A stretch of 64,000 nucleotides of DNA from Spinacia oleracea (Eukaryota; Streptophyta; Magnoliopsida; Caryophyllales; Amaranthaceae), in contig NC_079492.1 in assembly GCF_020520425.1 (NCBI RefSeq), forward strand, positions 3,782,001 to 3,846,000, written 5' to 3'. This document shows positions 1 through 10,644 of this stretch, in pieces. Positions within the stretch are counted from its first letter, which is position 1. Each line of letters starts with the position of its first letter. Under the pieces are notes generated by a model, which was given only the letters and a program-made list of their open reading frames with translations, was not told where the DNA came from and ran no database searches. A program made the position numbers and the translations under genes.

Positions 1-1
1 C

Positions 2-1048
2 GACCAGGAGAAGACGACGTTCACCTGTCCATATGGAACTTTTGCATACCGCAGAATGCCGTTTGGTTTGTGCAACGCCCCTGCTACATTTCAAAGGTGT
101 ATGATGGCCATCTTTTCTGACTTCATCGAGGATATCATGGAGGTATTTATGGATGATTTTAGTGTTTATGGTTCTGACTTTGATGTATGTTTGCATAATC
201 TTTCTAAAGTGCTTAAACGTTGTTCTGACGTGAATTTGGTATTGAACTGGGAAAAGTGCCACTTTATGGTCAATGAAGGAGTGGTACTTGGTCATCTTAT
301 TTCTGAGCGTGGCATCCAAGTTGACCGAGCAAAAATTGAGGTGATCGAGAAACTTCCCCCTCCCGTGAATGTCAAGGGAGTGAGGAGTTTTCTCGGTCAT
401 GCGGGTTTCTATCGCCGTTTCATAAAAGATTTTTCTAAAATTGCGAAACCCCTCACTCAATTACTGCTCAAGGATGCCACATTTGAGTTCACTGATGCTT
501 GTTTGGAGTCTTTTGACAGGATAAAGAAAGCATTGATAACTGCTCCGATCATTCAGCCTCCGGATTGGGATTTGCCGTTCGAAATTATGTGTGATGCGAG
601 TGATTATGCTGTTGGAGCAGTGCTTGGCCAAAGAAAGAACAAGGTGTTGCATGCCATCTATTATGCAAGCAAAACCTTGGATGGAGCTCAGATGAATTAT
701 GCTACTACTGAGAAAGAGCTCCTTGCGGTTGTCTATGCACTTGACAAATTTCGGACGTATCTTGTTGGTTCGAAAGTCATTATACACACTGATCATGCCG
801 CTTTGAAGTATTTGTTGGCCAAGAAAGAGGCCAAACCGAGACTTATTCGATGGATTCTTCTTCTCCAGGAGTTTGATTTGGAGATTCGGGATAAGAAGGG
901 TGCTGAGAATGTTGTTGCAGATCATCTCTCTCGGTTGAAATTTCAATCTAGCGCAGACGGGCCTATCAATGATTCTTTTCCTGACGATCATCTATTCTCT
1001 GTGTCTACTCAATCCCCATGGTATGCGGACTTTGCGAACTATTGTGTT
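2..1048 (+). CDS. Athila pol segment: reverse transcriptase and RNase H
   Basis: This segment copies the element RNA into DNA. The frame is open from the window edge. It shows the RT signature [13 protein letters not shown] and the catalytic VFMDD box, then the connection region ([26 protein letters not shown]). A Ty3-type RNase H follows ([40 protein letters not shown], ending VADHLSRL). The segment is partial on the left. On the right it is interrupted by the CACTA insertion at 1049; the target trinucleotide GTT flanks the insertion on both sides. The matching integrase segment starts at 6558. Confidence 0.93.
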
Positions 1049-1069
1049 CACTAGTAGAAAAAACCCTTA

Positions 1070-1440
1070 TTGCAGCGGGCTTTTAGACCCCTGTTGCAGC
1101 GTACATCGTATGCTGCAACTGGGGGGCCTGCAACAAGTCTGAACTTGTTGCAGCGTACATGTTCGCTGCAAAAAGTGATTTGTTGCAGCGGGCTTTTAGA
1201 TGTACGCTGCAACAAGTGCCAAAAAATTGGCAAAATTTTGGACTTGTTGCAGCGTACATATAAAAGCCCGCTGCAACAGACCCAACTTTTTGCAGCGTAC
1301 ATTTATTTGTACGCTGCAACAAGTCTGAATTACTCAATTTTTTGCAGCGTACATTTATTTGTACGCTGCAACAAGTCTGAATTTTTGCGAAATTTTTTTC
1401 CCTTGTTGCAGCGTACAACATATATGTACGCTGCAAAAAA
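1070..1440. repeat. CACTA left subterminal repeats
   Basis: About fifteen copies of a short motif built on TTGCAGCGTACAT or its complement ATGTACGCTGCAA lie here. Several form back-to-back palindromes. The same motif recurs about eight times in the right subterminal region (6335-6540). Reading frames called here in any frame are produced by this repetition and are not genes. Confidence 0.85.
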
Positions 1441-1677
1441 GCACTTTTGGCGGGAAAATTCTAATTTTGTTTAGGGATACCTAGAGTGCCTTGCACTAAA
1501 TATAGAAACCTGTCAAAACAATAATAGAATAACGCAACCTGTATAACAAATATAAAAACAACAACTGGAGTTTTGTATACTATATATCCCAAAACCAAAG
1601 TGCACATATTACATTTAAATATATGTTCCAATTTCAACATAAACATACATTTTAATATAAAATTTATTCTATAACAA

Positions 1678-1806
1678 CTAAACCAACTCGATCAAGCGCG
1701 CTAAAGCCAATAATAAATACTTGTTGGTAAAAAACTTAGCCCATTGCTCACGAACCACATCAAATTCCTCGCATAAGGCGCAATCCTCGGAGTGTAGACC
1801 TTTACA
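1678..1806 (-). pseudogene. Possible C-terminal exon of the CACTA element's own gene
   Basis: On the minus strand a splice-acceptor-like TTTGTAAAG at about 1807-1815 precedes a short open segment reading LHSEDCALCEEFDVV and, further on, REQWAKFF, ending in TAG at 1678-1680. Position and style fit the last exon of a CACTA-encoded protein, which in plants often carries a C-terminal Ulp1-like protease. The 40-odd residues are too few to assign a domain. No upstream exons can be recognised between here and the captured exon, so it is probably a remnant. Confidence 0.3.
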
Positions 1807-1899
1807 AAAACAGAAATTTAAATTAAACATTAGATTAAATACAAATTAAATATCACATTTTAACATTCAAGAAACTAATGACAATGTCCTAATAGTCTA

Positions 1900-3780
1900 A
1901 AATGAGTCCTTAGGTTCTTTAGTTCAAAGTTGGGAGCGAAAATGTCATTTTAGCCTAAATATGACCTATAACGACCCAATGAGTCTATAGGTGCATAAAT
2001 AGATTGGAACGAGTCTTAGATCGTTAAAATTATGCATATTAAACATGTAATAAGTTTTAAATGAGTCCTTAGGTTCTTTATTTTAAAGTTGGGAGCGAAA
2101 ATGCCTTATTTTAGCCTAGATATGACCTATAACGATCAAACAAGCATTAAATGGGTATAAGTAGATTAGAATAAGTGCTAGAAACTCAAAACTAAGCTTA
2201 TTAATCATATAATAATTTAAAAATGAGTCCTTAGGTTCTTAAGTTCAAAGTTGGGAGCGAAAATGTCATTTTAGCCTAAATATGACCTAAAACGACACAA
2301 TGAGCCTTAAATATGCATAAATGGAATGGAACGAGTCTTATAAAGTTAAAATTATGCATATTAAACATGTATTAAGTTTAAAATGCGTGCTTAGGTTCTT
2401 TATTTTAAAGTTAGGAGCGAAAATGCCTCATTTTAGCCTAAATATGACCTATAACTATCAAACAAGCATTAAATGTGCATAAACATATTAGAATAAGTCT
2501 TAGAAACTTAAACTAAGCATATTTATCATATAATAAGTTTAAAATGAGTCATTAGGTTCTTAAGTTCAAAGTTGGGAGCGAAAATGTCATTTTAGCCTAA
2601 ATATGACCTATAACGACACAATGAGCCTTAAATGTGCATAAATGGATTGGAATGAGTACTAGAAAGTTAAAAATAAGCATATAAAACATTTAGTAAGTTT
2701 AAAATGAGTCCTTAGGTTCTTTGGTTCATAGTTGGGAGCGAAAATGTCATTTTAGCCTAAATATGACCTACAACGACCTAATGAGCCTTAAAGGTGCATA
2801 AATAGATTGGAACGAGTCTTATAAAGTTATAATTATGCATATTAAACATGTATTAAGTTAAAAATGAGTGCTTATGTTCTTTATTTTAAAGTTATGAGCG
2901 AAAATGCCTCATTTTAGCCTAAATATGACCTATAACTATCAAACAAGCATTAAATGTGCATAAACAGATTAGAATAAGTCTTAGAAACTTAAAACTAAAC
3001 ATATTAATCATATAATAAGTTTAAAATGAGTCATTAGGTTCTTAAGTTCAAAGTTGGGAGCGAAAATGGCACTTTAGCCTAAATATGACCTATAACGACA
3101 CAATGAGCCTTAAATATGCGTAAATGGATTGGAATGAGTTCTAGAAAGTCAAAACTAAGCATATAAAACATTTAGTAAGTTTAAAATGAGTCCTTAGGTT
3201 CGTTAGTGACATTTTAGCCTATATATGACCTATAACGGAAAAAGAAGTCTCGAATGTGCAGAGATAGATTGGAACGAGTGTTGGAAATTTAAAACTAATC
3301 ATATTAATCATGTAATAAGTTTGAAATGAATCCTTAGGTTATCTAGTTATGAATTGGGAGCGAAAATGACTTATTTTAGCCTAACTATGACCTATAACGA
3401 CCAAAGTCTCAAATGTGCATACATAGATTAGAATGAGTTTTATAAAGTTAATATTATGCATATTAATCATGTAATAAGAATAAAATGAGTCATTAGGTTC
3501 GTTAGTTCAAAGTTGGGAGCGAAAAATGTCATTTTAGCCTAATTATGACCTATAATGGCCAAACAAGTCTCAAATGTGCATAAATAGATTGGATTGAGTC
3601 TTGGAAAGTTAAAGCTAATCATATAAATCATGTAGTAAGTTTGAAATGAGTTCTTAGGTTCATTAGTTCAAAGTTGGGAGCGAAAATGTCATTTTAGCCT
3701 AAATATGACCTATATAGCCAAACAAGTCTCAAATGTACATAAATAGATTGGATTGAGTCTTGGAAAGTTACAACTAATCA
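1900..3780. repeat. Twelve-unit ~160-bp tandem array inside the CACTA element
   Basis: Units begin with AAATGAGTCCTTAGGTTC-like sequence at about 1901, 2060, 2222, 2382, 2543, 2703, 2863, 3025, 3185, 3325, 3484 and 3645. Spacing is 159-162 bp except one shortened unit of about 140 bp. Each contains GTTGGGAGCGAAAATG and TTTTAGCCTAAATATGACC. The first four units alternate between a GTCATTTTAG and a GCCTYATTTTAG version, suggesting a dimeric amplification step. No coding potential is seen. Confidence 0.93.
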
Positions 3781-4282
3781 TATGCCTATTTCCACCCAAA
3801 TCCAAGAACAACCTATGCCTATTTCCAAAAAAGAAAAAGGGAGGGAAAGAAAAAGAAAGATAATACAAGAGCATGTTAAAGACCAAAAAATAAAAACAAG
3901 TAGAAACTTAGCCGATTTTCATATTAGCTTTATGACTTATTTTTTCCCCACATGGAATCCTTCTTCAGCTAATTCCATTAATTAATTAAATGAGAAAACA
4001 AATTAAAGCAGAACAATAATACTACTTTAAGTTTCAAACCACAGATAGGGTTTCCTTCCACTTCGAGGAAGAACAAACAGATAAAAACCATCTTGCCAAA
4101 GAATGACAGCACCTCCTACAAGGCATCTTATTTAAATACTCTGCCATTACCTATATATAGCTATAATAAGACAAGCAAGTACAAAACAACAAATACAGAC
4201 CTACAAAGTATTGAGTAACTATAATGTTGTGGTGGTGGGGAGTATAACAACAGGGGCCAGCTTTAGATTACAAGGAACTCAC

Positions 4283-4654
4283 CATCATCTTCTCTGACGT
4301 TGGATTGAGGAAAGAAACTCTGGCGGAAGAAGAACCATCCAACTGAACAATTTGACCATTATACCAACGCCCATCGGTGTGGCGGAATCTACATTTTGAT
4401 CCAATAAAATAACTTGGGTCTCCCAATATTTCTGCCTCAACATTAGTAGAATCTAATGGTTCTACCTCTAAGTCTTCGCACGGAAGTTGGGAACCACCCA
4501 ACTTTGCTGGATTTATAAGCTCGACCGCAGCGTCTTTATGGGAATATATAGAGTCCTGCACAGCTGAATCAACTTCACGTAACAGCCGGGCACGTTTTAG
4601 GTGAAAAAGTCCTTCCGCTGCATCTTTAATGGAAGAAACAAGCTCGTCTTGGAC
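4283..4654 (-). pseudogene. Captured exon of a CCCH-type zinc-finger/G-patch (ZGPAT-like) host gene
   Basis: A 124-codon open exon (phase 0) lies between a good acceptor (GATGCAG at about 4655-4661) and a good donor (GTGAGT at 4277-4282). It encodes a helical stretch (VQDELVSSIKDAAEGLFHLK) and a Tudor-like segment (GSKCRFRHTDGRWYNGQIV, then SSARVSFLNPTSEKM). These match the region N-terminal to the CCCH finger in plant zinc-finger/G-patch proteins related to animal ZGPAT, nuclear transcription and splicing factors. The CCCH and G-patch exons are missing: reading past the donor stops after five codons (VSSL and stop). Sequence at 3790-4280 looks like 3' UTR on the same strand. I infer a host gene fragment transduplicated by the CACTA. 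It is probably not functional, though a truncated transcript is possible. Confidence 0.75.
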
Positions 4655-4661
4655 CTGCATC

Positions 4662-6334
4662 AACATACAGCAATGTGTTGATTCAAGAAACCAGCCAAAT
4701 GAGCATGCATATACAATTTCACTTCTGCTATCCCTTTTTGTATGAACAAGAAAAAAAGTTGGAGAGGAAGCTGATATGCTGAATAAAGCAAGAAACTGGA
4801 CACTCGCATCTTTATCAGTATTTATCACTCTATGAGAACAACTGCTATCACGAAGAACATTACAGAAAAACACAGATATCCTACGAAGAACATTACAAAA
4901 AGGTAACAAGTACGGAGTAAAATACATTGATCACCGACATATCAAAATGTTCCTTAAGGCCTGAGATTAGACCTGAACTCCTGGTGGTTTATTTCCTGAA
5001 AACAAAGGCTAGAAGAATAAAATAACACATGGCACCTGCCTCCTTTCACCCTATTATTCACCACAGAACCGTGCTAGAAGGGTGATTGTTGTTTTCTTAA
5101 TCTCTCATAAATTATTCTCCAAATATCCATTCCCAAGCTCAAACCTCTCAAAAACCTGAGCCTTTGGAACCTAAAAACGTCAAATCAATTGTAGAACAAG
5201 TACAAAAAACCCACAAGAAATCAACCAACCAACACCGTAAAATTACACAATGACATTCCTTAGGTTTTCTGCTAAAAAATCACTTCATAAGCTTGAAGCT
5301 TGACACCAATTAATCTACAGAGTAACGGAATGCAATTGAAAACACAACGAAAGCTAATGTGAGCTAATTGGTATTCACAAAACCCATTTGTCTCCAGATT
5401 AATGTTGCATAATGAGCATAGTTTATGACAAAACAAACAAAATTCTAGGTTAATCCCAAAAAAAAAAAACAAGAAAAAGGGTCATCTAACATCTATTGCA
5501 AACAAATGTTCAAGGGTAATCCCCAAATAACCAATATAGTCATATTTACAGACCATAAATTATTAGCAAGATGGATTTTAGCTTAATTAGAGCGTCAAAC
5601 ATGCGATTCAACATGATGAATTGAAGCAAATTTATAAAAATAGAAGCAGAAATCGATCATATTAGGAATACCCTAAATTAAACCTAATAATAAAACATAA
5701 TGGTAATTAAATTGAAGGATAGAGAAAAGGATTACACTAAGAAGCTCAGAGCTTTTTCCCTTAAACGAAAATCAAAACGAAAATCAAAACGAAAATCAAA
5801 ACAAAAATCAAAAACGAAAATCAAAACGAAAATCAAAACGAAAATCAAAAACGAAAATCAAAAACAATAATCAAAACGAAAATCAAAAACTAAAATTGAA
5901 CCCTAATCTGAAAACGAAAATAAAAAACGAAAATAAAAATTGAACACACCATAGCAAAACCACCGGAACCACGACGCCGAGCAACCACCGGAACCACGAC
6001 GCGACGGGGAAATGCTGAACCCCCGGCCGACCAAGAATATAACCTTTCAGTGACAGGCCGCGCGAGAATTGAACGGGATGGGGGAGATGAGGCTAGAACA
6101 CCACACACCGGCGAAGACAGCGACGCAGGGCTGAGCAACGCTTGGGTTCGACGGCGACGTAGGGCTGAGTTCGACGGCGACGCAGGGCTGAGTTCGACGG
6201 CTGAGTTCGACGGTTTGTTTGGATATTTGTTTAAGGGAAAAATCTTGGAGCAGAGAAAGAACAACGTACGTTTGAGCCCGCTCGTTTGAGCGCGGTTTGT
6301 TGCATAGGAAAGTAAATTTTTTTGAAACGCGGAC
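4662..6334 (-). other. Interior of the CACTA: probable captured intron and 5' flank, no recognised exon
   Basis: This stretch separates the captured exon from the right subterminal repeats. It is AT-rich and intron-like at 4662-5750. An A-rich 12-bp repeat follows, then a GC-richer segment (5940-6290) whose short frames contain repeated GACGGCGACGCAGGGCTGAG units. It may be the captured gene's first intron and leader, or unrelated filler. I recognise no protein domain in it. Confidence 0.4.
5757..5900. repeat. A-rich microsatellite (AAAATCAAAACG)n
   Basis: About eleven imperfect copies of a 12-bp unit (AAAACGAAAATC) run in tandem within the CACTA interior. Confidence 0.9.
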
Positions 6335-6557
6335 TTGTTGCAGCGGGCAATAACATGTACGCTGCAACAAAGTCGGGTTGTTGCTGCGGGCTTTTATTTT
6401 GTACGCTGCAACAAACACATTTGCTGCGAACAACTAAAATGTACGCTGCGATAACCCTTTAAAGGGTTTGACCCGCGTTGACCGACTGGTTGTTGAAGCG
6501 TATTTATACATGTACGCTGCAACAAGGGGGCTGCAACAGGGGTTTTTTCTACTAGTG

Positions 6558-7823
6558 GTTGGTGGCTCCCATCCTCCGGAATTGACATATCAACAACGTA
6601 AGAGATTCTACCATGATGCTAAGCGGTATTTTTGGGATGATCCACATTTGTATCGGAAGTGTGCCGATGGTATGTTTCGTAGGTGTGTAGCGGATTGGGA
6701 TACCCACGGGGTTCTTAAGCATTGCCACAATTTACCTTCTAGTGGCCATCTTGGTGCTATTCCGACCGCCCATCGAACTCTTCAAAGTGGTTTCTATTGG
6801 CCTTCTATATTCAAGGATGCCCGTTTCTTTTGCAATGCATGTGATGAATGTCAACGGACGGGCAATGTTTCGAAAAGGCAAGAGCTACCACAGACCGGAA
6901 TTCTTGAAGTTGAGCCATTTGATGTATGGGGCATTGATTTTATGGGACCGTTCCCTTCTTCATGTGGGAATCGGTACATCTTGGTTGCCGTTGATTACGT
7001 TACAAAGTGGGTGGAAGCTATTGCATCGCCAACCAACGACTCTAACGTCGTAAAGAAGCTTTTCAAGAAAATCATCTTTCCGCGCTTTGGAGTCCCAAGG
7101 GTCGTGATTAGTGATGGGGGTTCCCATTTTCATCAAAGGACTTTTAAGGCTCTTCTGAAGAAGCACGGAGTTACTCAAAAGGTTGGCATGGCTTATCATC
7201 CTCAAACGAGTGGCCAAGTCGAAGTTTCTAATCGACAGATCAAGAGAATTCTCGAAAAAGTGGTCAACAAGTCTCGAAAAGATTGGTCGTTGAAGTTGGA
7301 TGACACATTGTGGGCGTTGCGCACGGCCTACAAGACTCCGTTGGGGACAACTCCGTATAGGTTGGTGTATGGCAAAGCTTGTCATTTACCTGTTGAAATG
7401 GAATATCTCTCTACTTGGGCCGTCAAGGAGATCAATATGGATTTAGAAGCGACCGGTGAAGCGAGACTTCTTCAATTGAATGAGCTAGATGAACTACGGT
7501 TTGAAGCTTACGAGAATCATAGGCTCTATAAGGAGCAAACGAAGAAGTTTCATGATAAGATGATTCAAAAACGGGAGTTCAACATCGGTGATAAGGTCTT
7601 GCTTAATAATTCACGACTACGGCTTTTTCCAGGAAAGCTTAAGTCTAGATGGTCCGGACCTTTTACCATCACCGAAGTCAAGGAACATGGAGCTATTGAG
7701 GTTGCTAGTGAAAATGGCACCAAGTTTAAAGTGAACGGTCAACGTTTGAAGCTATACACTGAAGGAGCGTTTATTGGAAAATTGGAGACGATCTATCTCT
7801 CCGATCCACCCACCGACGCTTGA
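6558..7823 (+). CDS. Athila pol segment: integrase
   Basis: This segment inserts the element DNA into chromosomes. It opens with the integrase zinc-binding region ([15 protein letters not shown], then [13 protein letters not shown] and [11 protein letters not shown], giving the H-H-C-C pattern). The catalytic core follows ([10 protein letters not shown] with the first Asp, VISDGGSHF with the second, and [16 protein letters not shown] with Glu). A C-terminal domain ends [12 protein letters not shown]. The stop is at 7821-7823. It begins directly after the CACTA target duplication and is the continuation of the segment at 2-1048. Confidence 0.93.
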   Translation, partial: VGGSHPPELTYQQRKRFYHDAKRYFWDDPHLYRKCADGMFRRCVADWDTHGVLKHCHNLPSSGHLGAIPTAHRTLQSGFYWPSIFKDARFFCNACDECQRTGNVSKRQELPQTGILEVEPFDVWGIDFMGPFPSSCGNRYILVAVDYVTKWVEAIASPTNDSNVVKKLFKKIIFPRFGVPRVVISDGGSHFHQRTFKALLKKHGVTQKVGMAYHPQTSGQVEVSNRQIKRILEKVVNKSRKDWSLKLDDTLWALRTAYKTPLGTTPYRLVYGKACHLPVEMEYLSTWAVKEINMDLEATGEARLLQLNELDELRFEAYENHRLYKEQTKKFHDKMIQKREFNIGDKVLLNNSRLRLFPGKLKSRWSGPFTITEVKEHGAIEVASENGTKFKVNGQRLKLYTEGAFIGKLETIYLSDPPTDA

Positions 7824-7967
7824 CTATTGAGGTTTGGAGTCAAGCTAATGACTTAAAACGAGCGCTTATCGGGAGGCAACCCGATTTCTAACTCTTTTTC
7901 TTTTCAATTTTTTCAATTAATTCTATTTTTCATCTAATTCTATTTTATTTATTTGGTTATTTCATTG

Positions 7968-8000
<33 letters not shown>

Positions 8001-9255
8001 AAAATTTATATAAACAACAAAAGAACAAAAATATTTTATTTTTGAGTTCACCTGAACTCATTTATTTATTTATTTATTTTCGTATTTTTATTTTCATTTT
8101 TTTTAGACTAGTTTTTCGTTCTTCGTATTTATTCATTTATTTTTGTGTGTTTTAATTTTACTAACGATTCTAATTTTTGAATTTTTGAGCTGGAGCTGCG
8201 CGAGATCCCTCGCTGTGGTCGAGGCAGCGCTCGCTGGAGCAATGAAGGCTGGCGTGAGAGCTGCGCAATATTAGTGAGCGATGAAGAGCAGGTGCGCGGC
8301 TGGCATGGCGTGGGTATCGATTGCTCTCTCGCTGGGTCGAGCACAGCGATCGGTCTCGCGCAATGCCCATGCCAGCCAGCGATTCTCGCGCAACAACTCT
8401 CGCAGCCAGCGATCGAGCACTCGACGCCATCGATCGAGCTCCTCGCGCCCCTGCCAGCTCGCAGCACCTGCTCTTCATCGTGCGATCCTCGCGCGCAGCA
8501 AATCCCCCAGCGAGCGCTGGCTCGATGCCAGCGAGAGAGCTCGCCCACAGCTCTCCCAATGCACGCCCTCATGCCTAGCAAACCCCAGCGAGGGATGCGT
8601 CGACAGTAGCGAGGGATGCCTCGCCTCACCCTTTCCTTTCAGCCCACAAGCAGCACACCCTAGCCCTTTCACTCTCCTTCCACACGCAAACACCCCGCTC
8701 CTCCCTCACTCTCACTCACCAATACTCTCCACCACCATCACCCAACATCCCATCACTCACCATCACCTACCAACTGCCACCACCACAACACCGCCGGCGA
8801 CCACCCCCGTTGTCGGCGCCGCCCCAAACCAGCCACCCACCCTCAAAATCCTTCACCTTTTCCCCACCTTAACACCATAAACCCTAGACTTCATCAATTT
8901 GGGGGTTTTTGCTTCTCATAATTGGAGCTCAAATTGGTTGAATTGTGAACTTCATAAGGGTCAAAGGAGGAGATTTTCATCAATTTCATGCTCTATTCAT
9001 CACCAAATTGGTAGTAAGATTCGAATTACTCCCTCTATTTTACACTTTGACATTATTCAAGAATTTCTATGCTTATGGTTAAATTGAATTACATGAATTA
9101 CTTGATTGTCAATTGAAATTGATTGAGGGACAAATTGCTTCATTGTGAATTCTGGTTTCATTGATTTGATTGTTGCTTGGAGTACCGGAGTTTTGATTTA
9201 CTTGGATTATTAGCATTGTTGATTGCGGTGACACTTATCACAGATTTCATACACC
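7824..9255 (+). other. Athila spacer between pol and the env-position ORF
   Basis: After the integrase stop comes AT-rich sequence with a ~33-base A run (about 7969-7999), then a GC-rich repetitive block (8190-8640), then a C-rich leader up to the next ORF. The open frames called across 8129-8880 on both strands arise from the GC-rich repetition and share no recognised domain. Confidence 0.7.
8190..8640. repeat. GC-rich block of GCGAGGGATG/CCTCGC words in the Athila spacer
   Basis: Short direct and inverted words such as GCGAGATCCCTCGCTG, CGCTGGCTCGATGCCAGCG and AGCGAGGGATGCCTCGCC are reiterated. The same words build the tandem repeat in the 3' LTR (12690-13095), so internal and LTR repeats probably share an origin. 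Confidence 0.7.
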
Positions 9256-10644
9256 ATGACACCACCAAGACGCTCAAATCCTAAGCGTAATGCCACTAAA
9301 CCAACTGCACCCAAACCTGCCACATTGAAAAAGCCACCCACCCCAAAACACCCACCATCAAAAGTCACCACACCCATATTACCACCACCCTTACAAGCCC
9401 CCACACCCATAATACCATCACCACCACCACATCTAAATCCTGAGCTTCGCCAACAATCTTTGCTAGCCGCCTTGCACAAAAGACCGGTCCGTTCTACACT
9501 TTTCTACTCCATAGATGCGGCTACCAAATTGGGACTTCATTCTAGTATTGACGAACTTCTTTCTGGTTCGTCTTGGGAGAAATTTCTTGGTATTACTGAG
9601 CTTACTTTTGCAGATTGGACTTATGAATTCCTAGCTTCCTTTGAGTTTAAAGGAGAGCCCTCAAAGATGTATTTTAAACTTGGTGGTGTAGCTCGTGAAT
9701 TGACTGTCGATGAGGTAAATGATATATTTGGATGGGAGAAAGGATGCTTAATTGACTCATACGAATTCAACACCTTCTTGGATGACAAGATAGGCGAGGA
9801 TGGTACACCTTGTGATCTCTCCCACTTTTGGTTTCAAATAACTGGAAAAAAGGATTGGAATCCCGGCCATAGCAAGTGTGGCTCGATCATCAATCCTTCC
9901 CTCAAATTACTCCATCGGGTGATTAAGAGTGTCTTCTACCCTAAAAAGGAGATGAATCAAGTCACCTCATCTGACCTCAGACACTTATTGGCTTTCACTA
10001 TTGAAAGGACCCCGGACTTTCCTACGATTGATTATGGTTCTTTCTTGGTCTCAGCTTTTCATACTGCTCGCAACAGAGATGTTGGAGATATCCATTGTGG
10101 CGGTTTTATCACTAGTATTGCGAAGCATTTTGGGTTGTCAACTGAGGGCAAGAAGCCGGTTTCATCGAAAAACTATTTGCTTGATATTAAGGCATTGGGT
10201 CGTTTTGGTTGGCTCAAAGAGACAGGAGATCGTTATATTTGGAACGTGAAACGAGGGGGACACCGCCCGGCCGACTCCCCTTATGCCTATCTCCCGTGTT
10301 CTCGAGCGGATCTCACTACCTTGGGATGTTTGACATTCTCACCTGACTTTCGACGATCGGGGAGCCGGACGGCAGACTCCGCGCGTCCACCCCCCGGACC
10401 CTCAGTGAGTCCTCCTGCGTCTCCCATTGTTGCTACCCTCGAGGGTCCGACGTCACCTACTCCTATTACTGGCTCTGCATCACTTGAGCACCAGCTGGGA
10501 GCCTTTGTTTCGCTTTGCGAAACTTTCCATACTGCTGTCTTTGAGCGTCTCTCTGCTCTTGACGACCAGGTTGCCTCTTTGCGACAGGATGTTTTCACCA
10601 TTCTTGGACGGCTTCCAGCTCCTGCCCCGACGCTTGCTGAGTGA
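9256..10644 (+). CDS. Athila env-position ORF (ATHILA ORF family)
   Basis: This 462-codon open frame follows pol in the position where Athila elements carry an envelope-like gene. It starts with a Pro/Thr/Lys-rich basic tail (residues 1-60). A conserved-looking globular part follows at about 75-330 (for example TFADWTYEFLASFEF, VDEVNDIFGWEKGC and DLRHLLAFTIERTPDFP), and the C-terminus is Pro/Ser-rich. The central part resembles the plant ATHILA ORF family (Pfam ATHILA), whose function is not established. I see no clear signal peptide or long transmembrane segment. The frame is open; it is treated as part of the fossil element. Confidence 0.8.
   Translation: MTPPRRSNPKRNATKPTAPKPATLKKPPTPKHPPSKVTTPILPPPLQAPTPIIPSPPPHLNPELRQQSLLAALHKRPVRSTLFYSIDAATKLGLHSSIDELLSGSSWEKFLGITELTFADWTYEFLASFEFKGEPSKMYFKLGGVARELTVDEVNDIFGWEKGCLIDSYEFNTFLDDKIGEDGTPCDLSHFWFQITGKKDWNPGHSKCGSIINPSLKLLHRVIKSVFYPKKEMNQVTSSDLRHLLAFTIERTPDFPTIDYGSFLVSAFHTARNRDVGDIHCGGFITSIAKHFGLSTEGKKPVSSKNYLLDIKALGRFGWLKETGDRYIWNVKRGGHRPADSPYAYLPCSRADLTTLGCLTFSPDFRRSGSRTADSARPPPGPSVSPPASPIVATLEGPTSPTPITGSASLEHQLGAFVSLCETFHTAVFERLSALDDQVASLRQDVFTILGRLPAPAPTLAE

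Larger units (their letters stand above)
1049..6557. mobile_element. CACTA (En/Spm-type) DNA transposon with tandem array and captured host exon
   Basis: The element starts CACTAGTAGAAAAAACCC and ends with the exact reverse complement. It is flanked by GTT at 1046-1048 and 6558-6560, the 3-bp duplication typical of CACTA elements. The subterminal regions (about 1070-1440 and 6335-6540) are packed with the motif TTGCAGCG-TACAT in both orientations, the expected transposase-binding subterminal repeats. The interior holds a possible C-terminal exon of an element gene (1678-1806, minus), a 160-bp tandem array, a captured exon of a host zinc-finger gene and an A-rich 12-bp repeat. I see no TNP2-type transposase domain, so this 5.5 kb copy is probably non-autonomous. 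Perfect termini and an exact target duplication suggest it is young. Confidence 0.95.

Noticed and set aside
461-991. 176-codon minus-strand frame
   Set aside because: Shadow of the RT/RNase H frame on the other strand.
1051-1474. Frames on both strands rich in LLQRT and YAAT peptides
   Set aside because: Translations of the CACTA subterminal repeat motif.
1900-3780. CRISPR-like array
   Set aside because: The repeats are long, directly abutting and diverged, lack unique spacers, and lie in a eukaryotic transposon.
6047-6433. Frames spanning the right interior of the CACTA
   Set aside because: They mix subterminal repeats and GACGGCGACG repeats; no domain.
8129-8880. Several overlapping frames on both strands
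   Set aside because: They arise from GC-rich repeated words in the Athila spacer, with no recognised family.
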